Source: VAXT01 sp963728535
Lineage (GTDB): Bacteria > Actinomycetota > Thermoleophilia > Gaiellales > Gaiellaceae
DNA: 64,000 nt
NCBI GenBank assembly: GCA_963728535.1
Contig: CAVSKK010000001.1
Span: 434,001-498,000, forward strand
Reading direction: 5' to 3'
Shown here: positions 16,201 through 24,433 of the stretch, in pieces
Layout: every line of letters begins with the position of its first letter
Numbering within the stretch: the stretch's first letter is position 1
Position numbers and translations under genes: made by a program
Notes under the pieces: model-generated
What the model was told of the DNA's origin: nothing
Seen by the model: only the letters and a program-made list of their open reading frames with translations
Database searches by the model: none

Positions 16201-17543
16201 GACTGGAGCACCTCCATCACCTCGTCGCGCTTGCGCTCCATCAGCTCCTGCGAGCGCGCCTCGAGGTTCAGCCGCAGCAGCGGCTCGGTGTTCGACGGCC
16301 GCACGTTCATGTGCCAGTCCTGGGCCTCGATCGAGATGCCGTCGAGATGGGAGACCTCGCCCTCCTTGCCGAACCGCTCCTTGAGCTCCTGGAGCCTCAC
16401 GGCCACGTCTCCGACCGGAACGTTGAGCTCGCCCGTGAGGAAGTACGTCTCGCGGAAAGGCTGGAGGAGCTCAGACAAAGGCTTCCCCCGCATCGAGATC
16501 AGTTCCAGCACCAGCAGGAAGGGGATGACGCCGGAGTCGGCCCGGAAGTAGTCGCGAAAGTAGTAGTGGCCCGAGACTTCGCCGGCGAAGACGGCGTCCT
16601 CCTCGCGCATGCGGTGCTTGATGAAAGCGTGACCGACGCGGTTGATCAGGGGGGTGCCGCCGGCTTGCTCGATTCTCTCGCGCACCGCCCAGCTCGCGCG
16701 GACGTCGTAGATGATCTTCGAGCCCGGATGCTTCTCCAGCATGAGCTCCGCGAGCAGCGCGGTAACGAAGTCGCCTGGCACGAAATCGCCCGTGCCGTCG
16801 ATGAAGAAGCAGCGGTCGGCGTCGCCGTCGAAGGCGACCCCGAGCTCGGCCCTTTCATCGAGCACCTTGCCGATCACGAACTCTCGGTTCTCGGGCAGCA
16901 GCGGGTTCGGCTCGTGGTTCGGGAAGCTTCCGTCGAGCTCGAAGAAGGAGGGGACGGCGTCGATCGGGAGCCGCTCGAGAACCGGCGGCAGCATCGCGCC
17001 CGCCATCCCGTTCGCCGCGTCGATCACGACGCGCAGCGGCTTCACGGCGCCGGGCTCGATGAAAGACAGGACCTTCTCGACAAAGCCCGGAAAAACATCT
17101 TCCCCGCGGACCTGTCCCGGGGTCTGTCCCCCGGACATGTCGGAAAAGGTCATGGCTCGGTCGCGGATCTCCAGCAGCCCCGAGTCGCCCCCGACCGGCA
17201 GAGCTCCGCGGCGGACGATCTTCATCCCCGTGTACTCCTTCGGGTTGTGCGAAGCCGTGACCTGAATGCCTCCGTCCAGGTCGAGGTCGCCGACCGCGAA
17301 ATAGACCATCTCGGTGCCCACGAGCCCGATGTCGATCACCTCGGCGCCACCCGCGGCTGCTCCCTCCATCACGGCCTTGGCCATGGAAGGAGACGAGAGC
17401 CGCATGTCCCGCCCGACGGCAATCGCCTTCGGCTCAAACTGCTCGACGTAGGCGCGGCCTATCGCGTAGCCGCCTTCTTCGTCTAACTCAGTTGGGTAGA
17501 TGCCGCGGACGTCATACGCCTTGAAGACATTCGGGTCGAGCAT
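16197..17543 (-). CDS. Phosphomannomutase/phosphoglucomutase
   Basis: 448 residues from ATG 17543 (MLDPNVFKAYDVRGIYP, the standard family N-terminus). Catalyses 1,6-phosphoryl transfer on mannose or glucose phosphate, feeding nucleotide-sugar synthesis. Phosphoserine loop TASHNP with Ser98, Mg-binding DGDADR at 239-244, sugar loop GEVSGHYYF, and phosphate loop RPSNTEP. Residues about 135-146 (DMSGGQTPGQVR) are encoded by a REP-like palindrome (17107-17141) and look like an insertion in a surface loop. TAGCAT lies 7 nt before the ATG, so a leaderless start is possible. Confidence 0.92.
   Translation of the reverse strand: MLDPNVFKAYDVRGIYPTELDEEGGYAIGRAYVEQFEPKAIAVGRDMRLSSPSMAKAVMEGAAAGGAEVIDIGLVGTEMVYFAVGDLDLDGGIQVTASHNPKEYTGMKIVRRGALPVGGDSGLLEIRDRAMTFSDMSGGQTPGQVRGEDVFPGFVEKVLSFIEPGAVKPLRVVIDAANGMAGAMLPPVLERLPIDAVPSFFELDGSFPNHEPNPLLPENREFVIGKVLDERAELGVAFDGDADRCFFIDGTGDFVPGDFVTALLAELMLEKHPGSKIIYDVRASWAVRERIEQAGGTPLINRVGHAFIKHRMREEDAVFAGEVSGHYYFRDYFRADSGVIPFLLVLELISMRGKPLSELLQPFRETYFLTGELNVPVGDVAVRLQELKERFGKEGEVSHLDGISIEAQDWHMNVRPSNTEPLLRLNLEARSQELMERKRDEVMEVLQS
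17107..17141. repeat. REP-like palindrome inside phosphomannomutase gene
   Basis: A 35-bp imperfect palindrome whose arms carry GACATGTCCGG and CGGGACAGGTCCG around a CAGAC core (minus-strand reading). It aligns, with two single-base gaps, to the intergenic repeat at 51643-51675. It is read in frame by the host gene and adds about 12 residues. Confidence 0.65.
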
Positions 17544-17550
17544 CTGGAGG

Positions 17551-19035
17551 ATGCTAACGGCGGTTCTCCTTGGAGCCGTCGTGCTCTCGGCCCCCGGAGC
17601 TGGGGCATCGGCTCGACCGACTGCCGTTTTTGCTCTCGAGTGGGTTCGACAGGATTCCGAGCCGGAGCTCAGTCTGCTGCGTCTCGATCCGCAGACGCTC
17701 GCAGAGACGGGGCGCGCTCCTCTCGGCTCGAGTTGGCAGACCTTCAATGCGGCGCGAGCCTTTGCGCCGGACCGCTTGCACCTCGGCGTCTCCGACGGCA
17801 GGAATGTCCACTTCGTCGATGTCGACGCCATGCGGCCGGAGAGCGAGTCGACCCTGTCCGACCGAGTGCTCGATCTTGCATGGCCCACTCCGGGCAGGGT
17901 GCTTGCGGTGAGCCGCGGAGAATTTGCGAGGATCGATCCCCGCGACGGGCGGCTGGTTTCGGTGTGGAGCACCTCTCGATGGATCTCCGCCTCGCAGGCT
18001 GCCCGCGGTCAGATCGTTGCGGTCGCGGGCCCGGCCCCGGTCCGGGACCACGGTTTGCGGGGCGGGCTTCCGATTGAGATCGGCCACCTGGCACAGTCCG
18101 GAAGCCCACGCTGGACGCGCGTCGACCGGATTCGGTACGCGATCGAGACGTGGCGCGTGCGACGAGGCGCGCTCCTCCCACCGCTCGCGCGCCAAGGTGT
18201 GGAGCAGGCCATGGAGGACCTTGCTGTACGAGAGCCGGGCTCGCTCTACGAGACCAAGGTGGTCTCGGTCGTGCCCTTCGTGAAGAGCGGCCTCGGTGGC
18301 TTTCTCTACCAGGGGCACTACGAGATCGTCCTGGCCGCTCACGGCGAGTACTTCCTGTACACCGCACACCTGGGTGAGGTCGGCGGGATCGACGCCAACT
18401 TCTCTGCCCAGCTTCCGGGCCCGCCGCTTCGCTCCAAGAGCAACATCCTGCACGCTCCTCTGGGAACCTGGGAGGTATCAAGGATGACCCTGGCGGTTGG
18501 TCCAAGAGGGAACCGCGCTTACGTACTCACGCCGAGCAAGGTCTTCATCGAGATCGAGCTCCAGGCGATGCGCGTCCGCTACAGGCAGTTCAAGAAGCCG
18601 CTCGGCAACTTCCCCCTGCACGCACGGCCAGAAGGCCTGTGGGAGTCTCCTTCAAGCCAATTCGTCGCTCCTTCCACGATCGCCGTCGCGAGCTCTCCGG
18701 TGAAGCTGATCGACATCCGGACGGCCAAAGTGCGGTCGCTGGATCGGCGCGAGGGGTCGGCGATCGAGCGTGCCGAGTACGGATTCGTCCTGTCCGCTCC
18801 CTGGAAGGGATCCAAGCGGATGACCATCTACAACACCACCCGCAGACCCCAATACTCGATCGAGCTCGACGGCCTCGTCGATCGAGTGCAAGTCGAGGGT
18901 CTTCTTGCCTACGTAACCGTCAGGGACCTGATCGACGACGAACGCAGCCTGGCTGTGCTCGACCTGGCCCACGGAGGTCGCGAGCTCCACAGAGAGCAGC
19001 TTCCCGAGATCAACCTTCTCGCCGGCCGCGGCTAG
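17551..19035 (+). CDS. Secreted hypothetical protein
   Basis: About 494 residues if started at ATG 17551, giving a signal peptide MLTAVLLGAVVLSAPGAGASA. An upstream ATG at 17500 would add 17 residues to the n-region. The mature part has recurring short beta-strand-like segments (LHLGVSDGRNVHFVDVDA, RVLAVSRGEFARIDP, VKLIDIRTAKVRSLD) reminiscent of a beta-propeller, but I cannot name a family. The start is only 7 bp from the divergent start of the phosphomannomutase gene, so its promoter must lie inside that gene. It ends at a strong convergent terminator. Confidence 0.7.
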   Translation: MLTAVLLGAVVLSAPGAGASARPTAVFALEWVRQDSEPELSLLRLDPQTLAETGRAPLGSSWQTFNAARAFAPDRLHLGVSDGRNVHFVDVDAMRPESESTLSDRVLDLAWPTPGRVLAVSRGEFARIDPRDGRLVSVWSTSRWISASQAARGQIVAVAGPAPVRDHGLRGGLPIEIGHLAQSGSPRWTRVDRIRYAIETWRVRRGALLPPLARQGVEQAMEDLAVREPGSLYETKVVSVVPFVKSGLGGFLYQGHYEIVLAAHGEYFLYTAHLGEVGGIDANFSAQLPGPPLRSKSNILHAPLGTWEVSRMTLAVGPRGNRAYVLTPSKVFIEIELQAMRVRYRQFKKPLGNFPLHARPEGLWESPSSQFVAPSTIAVASSPVKLIDIRTAKVRSLDRREGSAIERAEYGFVLSAPWKGSKRMTIYNTTRRPQYSIELDGLVDRVQVEGLLAYVTVRDLIDDERSLAVLDLAHGGRELHREQLPEINLLAGRG

Positions 19036-19074
19036 GTTCGGGAAGGCGGCCGGGGCTCGGCCGCCTTCCCGAAC
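19036..19074. terminator. Bidirectional hairpin terminator
   Basis: A 17-bp perfect stem (GTTCGGGAAGGCGGCCG at 19036-19052 with its complement at 19058-19074) and a 5-nt loop, placed between two convergent genes and directly after the stop at 19035. It shares the GAAGGCGGCCG arm with the hairpin at 1473-1516. Confidence 0.85.
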
Positions 19075-19091
19075 AAGAGATCAGACAAGCG

Positions 19092-19811
19092 CTACGGGGC
19101 GTTCATGCTGCGAATGTCCCCGTGGTTTCCGCCGCGGTCGTCGGAAGCGTTCTTCCACTCGTGCTCGACGAGGCCCTGGTCGCCGGCGGCGTAGTGGGAG
19201 AAGAACGTGGTCACCGAACAGGGCGGGGACGGGTAGGCACAACCAGCGAAATGGGTATTGATGAAGCCCGCGGTCGTGCAAGGCGCCGAGGGATTGCCGA
19301 CCACGCATGACGGGTCCGTCGAGCTCTGGCTGAACGGGCCGGTGGAAATGATGAAGTAGCCGTGCATGCTGCCAGTGATGTCCCCATTCACCGTTCCCGG
19401 AGGACTGCCGTCGGTGACGTCGCACGATCCGGGGCTGACCCCTGGATCCGTCACGAAGCTGCCGTTCTTGAACTGCTGGACGACGGTGTATGTGCCATCG
19501 TGGTTCGATCGCACCGTGAAGACCCGGTCGAACGTGTCCGTTGCCCAGTCGTTACCGCACGTTCCCGAATCAGGAGATCCACTCGCGTATGGGCCGTAAT
19601 GCTGCGTGCGATTCATGCCTCCCGAGGACAGCAGCACCGTCAGATCGGCTGTGGCGAACAGGTTGTCGTCGCCGATCAGCGCTGAGATCACCGGATCCGT
19701 CACCCCAGATGTGCCGGTGATCGAATCCGGCCCGGCGGCGGCCTGGCTGCCTCCCAAGGCGAGCGCTGCGGTCATCACGCCCAGCAGCGCGATGAGCAAA
19801 CGGTTCCTCAT
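19092..19811 (-). CDS. Secreted Cys-containing hypothetical protein
   Basis: 239 residues with a clear signal peptide (MRNRLLIALLGVMTAALALG, cleavage near SQAAAG) and a good Shine-Dalgarno (AGGGGG) before ATG 19811. The mature protein is rich in Gly, Ser, Thr and Asp, and has about six cysteines (SGTCGND, GSCDVT, SCVVG, PCTTAG, GCAYPSPPC), suggesting disulfides in an extracytoplasmic protein. No family recognised. Confidence 0.7.
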   Translation of the reverse strand: MRNRLLIALLGVMTAALALGGSQAAAGPDSITGTSGVTDPVISALIGDDNLFATADLTVLLSSGGMNRTQHYGPYASGSPDSGTCGNDWATDTFDRVFTVRSNHDGTYTVVQQFKNGSFVTDPGVSPGSCDVTDGSPPGTVNGDITGSMHGYFIISTGPFSQSSTDPSCVVGNPSAPCTTAGFINTHFAGCAYPSPPCSVTTFFSHYAAGDQGLVEHEWKNASDDRGGNHGDIRSMNAP

Positions 19812-19945
19812 GGCTCAACCCCCTTTCTGAAAAATGACTCCTCGGGCGGCGCCTCCCCGCACCAAGAATTCCAAAACCCGATTGACGAGTCAGTCGCCGG
19901 CGGAGGAAGGGTCTAGCCCTCTGTTTCGTTCTTACACTTAGACCC

Positions 19946-22888
19946 GTGGAACGAAAACTCGCAACGGTCCTCTTCGTCGATCTCGTCGATTCGACGGCGT
20001 TCGTCTCCGCGAGCGACCCCGAGGTCGTGCGCCGGCGCGTCACGCGGTACTTCGACCAGGTCTCCCAGTGCATCGAGTCCCACGGCGGGACGGTGGAGAA
20101 GTTTGCGGGCGATGCAGTGATGGCCGCCTTCGGCGTGCCGCAGGCGCACGAGGACGACGCCGAGCGAGCCGTTCGGGCCGCGCTCGGGATCCTCGAGTCC
20201 ATGCGCGACCTCGAGCTCGAGGCCCGGATCGGCGTCGAATCCGGCGAGGTCGTGACCGACATCGGGGACTCAACTTTCGCAACGGGCGAGGCGGTGAACC
20301 TCGCCGCGCGCCTTCAGCAGCACGCCGAGCCTGGGCAGATCCTCATCGGCCCAGCGGCCCACAGGCTCACTCTTGGACGCGTCGAGGTCGACGAGATCGG
20401 CCCGGTAGACGTTCGTGGACGCGAGGAACCGGTCTGGGCCTGGGCGGCGCTGTCCGCCGACGGACGGCAACCGGCGCGCGTAGCGGTCACGCCGCTGATC
20501 GGACGCGAGCACGAGCTCGAGCTGCTCGAGAACACTTTCGCCCGCTCGGTGCGCGACCGGCGTGCGCACCTGTTCACCGTTTACGGCGAGCCGGGAGTCG
20601 GCAAGACCCGCCTCACGAATGAGTTTCTCGCGTCGCTCGAGGGCACGACGATCCTCTCGGGGCGCTGCCTTCCGTACGGCGAGAGCATCACGTACTGGCC
20701 GCTCGCCGAAATGGTCAAAGGCGCGGCCGACATCGCCGACGACGACCCGCTCGATATCGCGATCGAAAAGCTTCGCGCGTGCTGTCCGGCTGATGCGGTC
20801 GCCGATCTTCTCGGTCTGGCGACCGGAGTGCTCGAGGCGGTTCACGGCGAGCGGAGTCAGCAGGAGATCGCGTGGGCCGCGCGCGAGTGGGCGCAGCTCA
20901 TGGCACAGACGCAGCCTCTGATTCTGGTCTTCGAGGACATCCACTGGGCGGAGGAGCCCCTGCTCGAGCTGATCGAGCACATGACCGACTGGGTGCGCGA
21001 CGGCTCGCTCTTGATTCTCTGCCTTTCCCGGCCGGAGCTGCTCGACGTTCGTTCCGACTGGGGCGGGGGCCGCGTACGGGCAACCTCGATCGAGCTCGAG
21101 CCGCTCGGGGATGCGGACAGCGAGCAGCTGATCGACGCTTTGAGCGAGGTCGGCGACATCTCGCCGGAGACGCGGCGGGCGCTCCTCGAGAAGACGGGGG
21201 GCAATCCGCTGTTCCTCGAGGAGGTCATGCTCACCGTCGCCGAGTGCGGCGAGGAGCAGGCCGCCATCGGAATCCCGGACACGCTTCAGGCGTTGATCGC
21301 CGCGCGCATCGATCGCCTCGAGCCCGAGTCGAAGGCCGTGCTTCAGCGGGCGTCTGTGATTGGCCGCAGCTTCTGGTCCGGGGCGCTCGAGTACCTCGCT
21401 TCCGGCGAGAGCGTCGAAAAGACCCTCGAAGACCTCCAGCTGCGCGACCTCGTCGTCCGGCAATTGCGTTCGTCGCTCTCGCAGGAAACCGCGTATCGCT
21501 TCAAGCACGTCCTCATCCGGGATGTCGCCTACTCGAGTCTCACGAAATCAGCGCGAGCGGGTCACCATGCGCGCTTCGCGGAGTGGCTTGGCGAGCGAGC
21601 GGGCGACGAGTTGCTCGAGATCCGCGCGCACCACCTCGACCATGCGGCGTCGCTTCTCGCCGACCTCGACGGCGCGCCGCCGGCAGAGCTCGCGCGAGAG
21701 GCCGCCGAGGTCCTGCAGGAGGCGGGCCGGCGAGCTCTCGCGCGCGAAGCGAACCAGGCGGCACGAAACTCGTTCTTGCGAGCCATCGAGCTCGAGCCGA
21801 CCCTCGAGCGGCGGTACCTCGCTGCGAAGGCGGCGTGGCGTCTCGACGATCTCCCGGCGGTGGCCCGCGAGATGGACAAGGTTCATGAAGAGGCCGTGCG
21901 CGCCGGCGACCGAAATCTCGAAGGAAAGGCTCTGACCGCCCTCGCCGACATGGTGCTGATGCGCGAGGCCGATCCGCTCCGCGCCCGTGAGATCGCGGAT
22001 CAGGCGCTGGCCGCGATCGGTGACTCCGATCCTGGAGCCCGGTTCGACGCTCTCCGGGTGGCCTGGTCTGCCGCGTACTGGGTCGGGCACCTGAGCGATG
22101 CCGAGCATTACCTGACCGAGCAGTTGACGCTTGCCCGCGCCGCCGGGCGCAAGGACCTCGAGAGCATTGCGGTTCTCACGCGGGCGGACACATTCTGGTC
22201 GCGGCTGGAGCTCGACGAGGCTCGCGCACTCCTCCAGGAAGCTCGCGACTTAGCCGAGGAGAGCGGCACCATCAATAGCCGTGGCCGAATCCTCCTCTCC
22301 TGGGCGAAGATCTACCTCCTCCAGGGTCATCTGGAGCAGGCCGAGAAAGCGGCTCAGGAATCAGTCCAGCTCTTCTCGGAGGCCGGCGCCGTATGGGCCG
22401 TCGCCCGCGCGCTCAACATCGCCGCGTGGGTCTCGTGGGGCAGCGGCAACCTCGAGAAGGCCGAGAAGCAGTTCCGGGAGTCGATTCGCCTGTTGAAGCC
22501 GATCGGTGATCGGGCGACGCTCTGTGAGAGCCAAAGGGGCCTGGCGGAGCTCTTGCTGGAACGTGGGCGGGTCGAGGAGGCAGAGCGCTTCGCTCTCGAT
22601 GCCCGAGAGACCGTCGGCCTGCGCGACGCGACCTCGCGCGCGACCACCGCCGCCTCGCTCGCCATGGTGCGGGCGGCACAGGGTCGCCACGAGGATGCCG
22701 AAGAGCTCTTCCGGGCGGGCTTCGACGCCATTGCAGGCACCGACTTCCGCGAGGTTGAGCTCGAGGTCCTCGACCGCTACGCGCCGTACTTGCGCGAAGC
22801 GGGCCGGGAAGACGACGCTGAGCGAGCAGACGAGCGGCGTGCCGAGCTCTTTCCGGCCGCCGCGAAGAGCTCGGCCCGAATCGCCTGA
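19946..22888 (+). CDS. Class III nucleotidyl cyclase-AAA ATPase-TPR regulator
   Basis: 980 residues. N-terminal class III cyclase domain: first metal Asp in LFVDLVDST (D12), second in EKFAGDAVMA (D56), and EAVNLAARLQ carrying the transition-state Asn and Arg, so catalysis looks possible. Next is a STAND/AAA ATPase with Walker A GEPGVGKT (214-221) and Walker B LILVFEDIHWAE (around 325-336). The C-terminal half is helical TPR-like repeats. Such fusions are thought to couple ligand or partner sensing to cAMP production. Starts at GTG 19946 with TACACT 7 nt upstream. Its 3' end overlaps the convergent gene by 112 bp. Confidence 0.88.
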   Translation: MERKLATVLFVDLVDSTAFVSASDPEVVRRRVTRYFDQVSQCIESHGGTVEKFAGDAVMAAFGVPQAHEDDAERAVRAALGILESMRDLELEARIGVESGEVVTDIGDSTFATGEAVNLAARLQQHAEPGQILIGPAAHRLTLGRVEVDEIGPVDVRGREEPVWAWAALSADGRQPARVAVTPLIGREHELELLENTFARSVRDRRAHLFTVYGEPGVGKTRLTNEFLASLEGTTILSGRCLPYGESITYWPLAEMVKGAADIADDDPLDIAIEKLRACCPADAVADLLGLATGVLEAVHGERSQQEIAWAAREWAQLMAQTQPLILVFEDIHWAEEPLLELIEHMTDWVRDGSLLILCLSRPELLDVRSDWGGGRVRATSIELEPLGDADSEQLIDALSEVGDISPETRRALLEKTGGNPLFLEEVMLTVAECGEEQAAIGIPDTLQALIAARIDRLEPESKAVLQRASVIGRSFWSGALEYLASGESVEKTLEDLQLRDLVVRQLRSSLSQETAYRFKHVLIRDVAYSSLTKSARAGHHARFAEWLGERAGDELLEIRAHHLDHAASLLADLDGAPPAELAREAAEVLQEAGRRALAREANQAARNSFLRAIELEPTLERRYLAAKAAWRLDDLPAVAREMDKVHEEAVRAGDRNLEGKALTALADMVLMREADPLRAREIADQALAAIGDSDPGARFDALRVAWSAAYWVGHLSDAEHYLTEQLTLARAAGRKDLESIAVLTRADTFWSRLELDEARALLQEARDLAEESGTINSRGRILLSWAKIYLLQGHLEQAEKAAQESVQLFSEAGAVWAVARALNIAAWVSWGSGNLEKAEKQFRESIRLLKPIGDRATLCESQRGLAELLLERGRVEEAERFALDARETVGLRDATSRATTAASLAMVRAAQGRHEDAEELFRAGFDAIAGTDFREVELEVLDRYAPYLREAGREDDAERADERRAELFPAAAKSSARIA

Positions 22889-23670
22889 TGTGACTCCTCG
22901 CCGGGCGACTCGGTGATCACGGTCGCCGGTCGCGCGAAGCGGGCAAGCGCCTTTCCAAGCGGCTCGGCGCGCAGCGTCCCCTCGCCGTAGGGCAGGTGCT
23001 TCGTCTCGTTCCGGTTGGCGTACGCGATGTCGGAGAAGTGGATGTGGAACGGAGCTCCTCGCGGCAGCACCTTGTTCGCTGCGGACAGGACGTCGTGGAA
23101 CGCCTTTGTCGTCGTGAAGGCGCCGTCGGTGACCGCATGCAGGTGCGCGAAGTCGATCACTGGCCGAATCCAGGGCAAGCGCGACGCGATGTGGATGACG
23201 TCCTCGAGGCTCCCGATCTCGCGGACGCGCCCCATGATCTCGACGCCGAACGGGACCCCGCGGCCCTTGCCCTCGAGCCGTGTCCGCAGGTCGGCGAGCT
23301 GCTCGACGATCTGGACGAGCGCGCGCTTGCGCGTGCGCTCGAGGAGAAAGCCGGGGTGGAAGACGACCGGCTCGGCACCGGCTGCGACCGCGATCCCGGC
23401 CGAGTGGTCGAGCATCCCGGTCGCCATCGCATGCTTTCTGTCGCGCTCGACGTGACCCATGAACCCGGCGATCGGCGCGTGTAGCGACAGCGCGATCCGG
23501 CGACGGCGCGCGAGGCGCCCGAACTCCTCGGCCCACGGGTAGTCCATCCAGAAGCCGCCCTCGAAGTCGATCTCACACGCGGTGTAACCGCGCTCGCGGA
23601 GAAGCTCGACCGCCTCCTCGGGGCTCTCCCGAGAAGGAACGCGAGCCGGGCCATAGCGGAGTTTTCCCAC
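22777..23670 (-). CDS. TIM-barrel sugar isomerase/AP endonuclease-like protein
   Basis: 297 residues from ATG 23670. Xylose-isomerase-like/endonuclease IV-type TIM barrel: LSLHAPIAG, VVFHPGFLL, FGVEIMG, IDFAHLHAV and FHIHFSD supply the repeated His/Glu/Asp metal ligands at strand ends. It could be a deoxyribonuclease IV-type AP endonuclease or a sugar epimerase; His and Asp spacing fits the former. The last about 37 residues (Ser/Arg-rich) are antisense to the 3' end of the cyclase gene and look like read-through past the natural end of the fold, so the C-terminus is unusual. Confidence 0.75.
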   Translation of the reverse strand: MGKLRYGPARVPSRESPEEAVELLRERGYTACEIDFEGGFWMDYPWAEEFGRLARRRRIALSLHAPIAGFMGHVERDRKHAMATGMLDHSAGIAVAAGAEPVVFHPGFLLERTRKRALVQIVEQLADLRTRLEGKGRGVPFGVEIMGRVREIGSLEDVIHIASRLPWIRPVIDFAHLHAVTDGAFTTTKAFHDVLSAANKVLPRGAPFHIHFSDIAYANRNETKHLPYGEGTLRAEPLGKALARFARPATVITESPGEESHQAIRAELFAAAGKSSARRSSARSASSSRPASRKYGA

Positions 23671-23724
23671 GTCCGAAAGCTAACCGCTCGTGCGTCGTCC
23701 GACGGGGGTCCTACCCTTCGAAAC

Positions 23725-23973
23725 ATGGCAAAGCGCCCAACTCGAATCGACCTCCTGGAACTGGACATCGACCTTCGCCTCACCGATCTCTGGCGTGAGG
23801 CCGCCGACGTCCACGAGTGGAATCTCGACGTCGTCGCCGCGTTCATGCGGGCGGCGTACGGCAAGGGGTACTGCGACGCACTGACGGAAGAGGCGCCGGG
23901 CAGCCTGTGTGAGGACCACGGCTACCGGATCCCGCCTCGGCGTCGCACGGCAGTGGTACGTCGCGCCGCCTAG
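23725..23973 (+). CDS. Small hypothetical protein
   Basis: 82 residues. Acidic, helical N-terminal two thirds (RIDLLELDIDLRLTDLWREA) and a basic C-terminus. TACCCT lies 7 nt before the ATG, consistent with a leaderless transcript and supporting a real gene. No family recognised; no signal or membrane segment. Confidence 0.6.
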   Translation: MAKRPTRIDLLELDIDLRLTDLWREAADVHEWNLDVVAAFMRAAYGKGYCDALTEEAPGSLCEDHGYRIPPRRRTAVVRRAA

Positions 23974-24037
23974 CAGGCGGCTAGCCGGTAGCACCCAACT
24001 GTAGGGAACGCCCCGGTACCGGGCTACACTTTTCTCC

Positions 24038-24433
24038 GTGGCTCGCTCGGGTAGCCCAGTCCGGCTCGTCGTCGCGCTTTCTGTCGCTGCGGCGCTCGCG
24101 GTCTTCCTCCTCTACGTCTCGGTCGCGGGCGGAACGCCCTCGATTCAACCGAGCCAGCTGAACGGCCGCACCGGCGAGGTCGCACTCGTCGGCAAGGTGA
24201 TCGGCACGCCGGATGGGGAGGGGCACGACCCGCAGGGGCTCCGCTTCCGGCTCCAGGACGTCGCGGGGGGCGCGAGCGTCCCGGTCGTCTACCGCGGCTC
24301 GGTTCCCGACTTGTTCAAGTCCGGGCGCGAAGTGCGGGTCGAGGGACGGCTCCAGAGCGGCGTGTTCGTCGCGAAGCGGGACTCGCTGCGGACGAAATGC
24401 CCGTCGAAGTACACGCCTGAGAATCGGACCTGA
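24038..24433 (+). CDS. ccmE: Cytochrome c maturation heme chaperone CcmE, CxxxY type
   Basis: 131 residues. N-terminal membrane anchor (about 8-30) then an OB-fold domain (EVALVGKVIG ... VPVVYRGSVPDLF ... VRVEGRL). The heme-attachment site reads CPSKY (Cys121-Tyr125) instead of the HxxxY of classical CcmE, placing it in the Cys-type group known from archaea and some bacteria. It receives heme on the outer side of the membrane and passes it to CcmF. GTG start with TACACT 7 nt upstream. The stop overlaps the ccmF ATG. Confidence 0.9.
   Translation: MARSGSPVRLVVALSVAAALAVFLLYVSVAGGTPSIQPSQLNGRTGEVALVGKVIGTPDGEGHDPQGLRFRLQDVAGGASVPVVYRGSVPDLFKSGREVRVEGRLQSGVFVAKRDSLRTKCPSKYTPENRT

Noticed and set aside
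16311..17486. Open frame antisense to phosphomannomutase
   Set aside because: No recognisable domain and composition mirrors the complementary codons of a clear enzyme gene.
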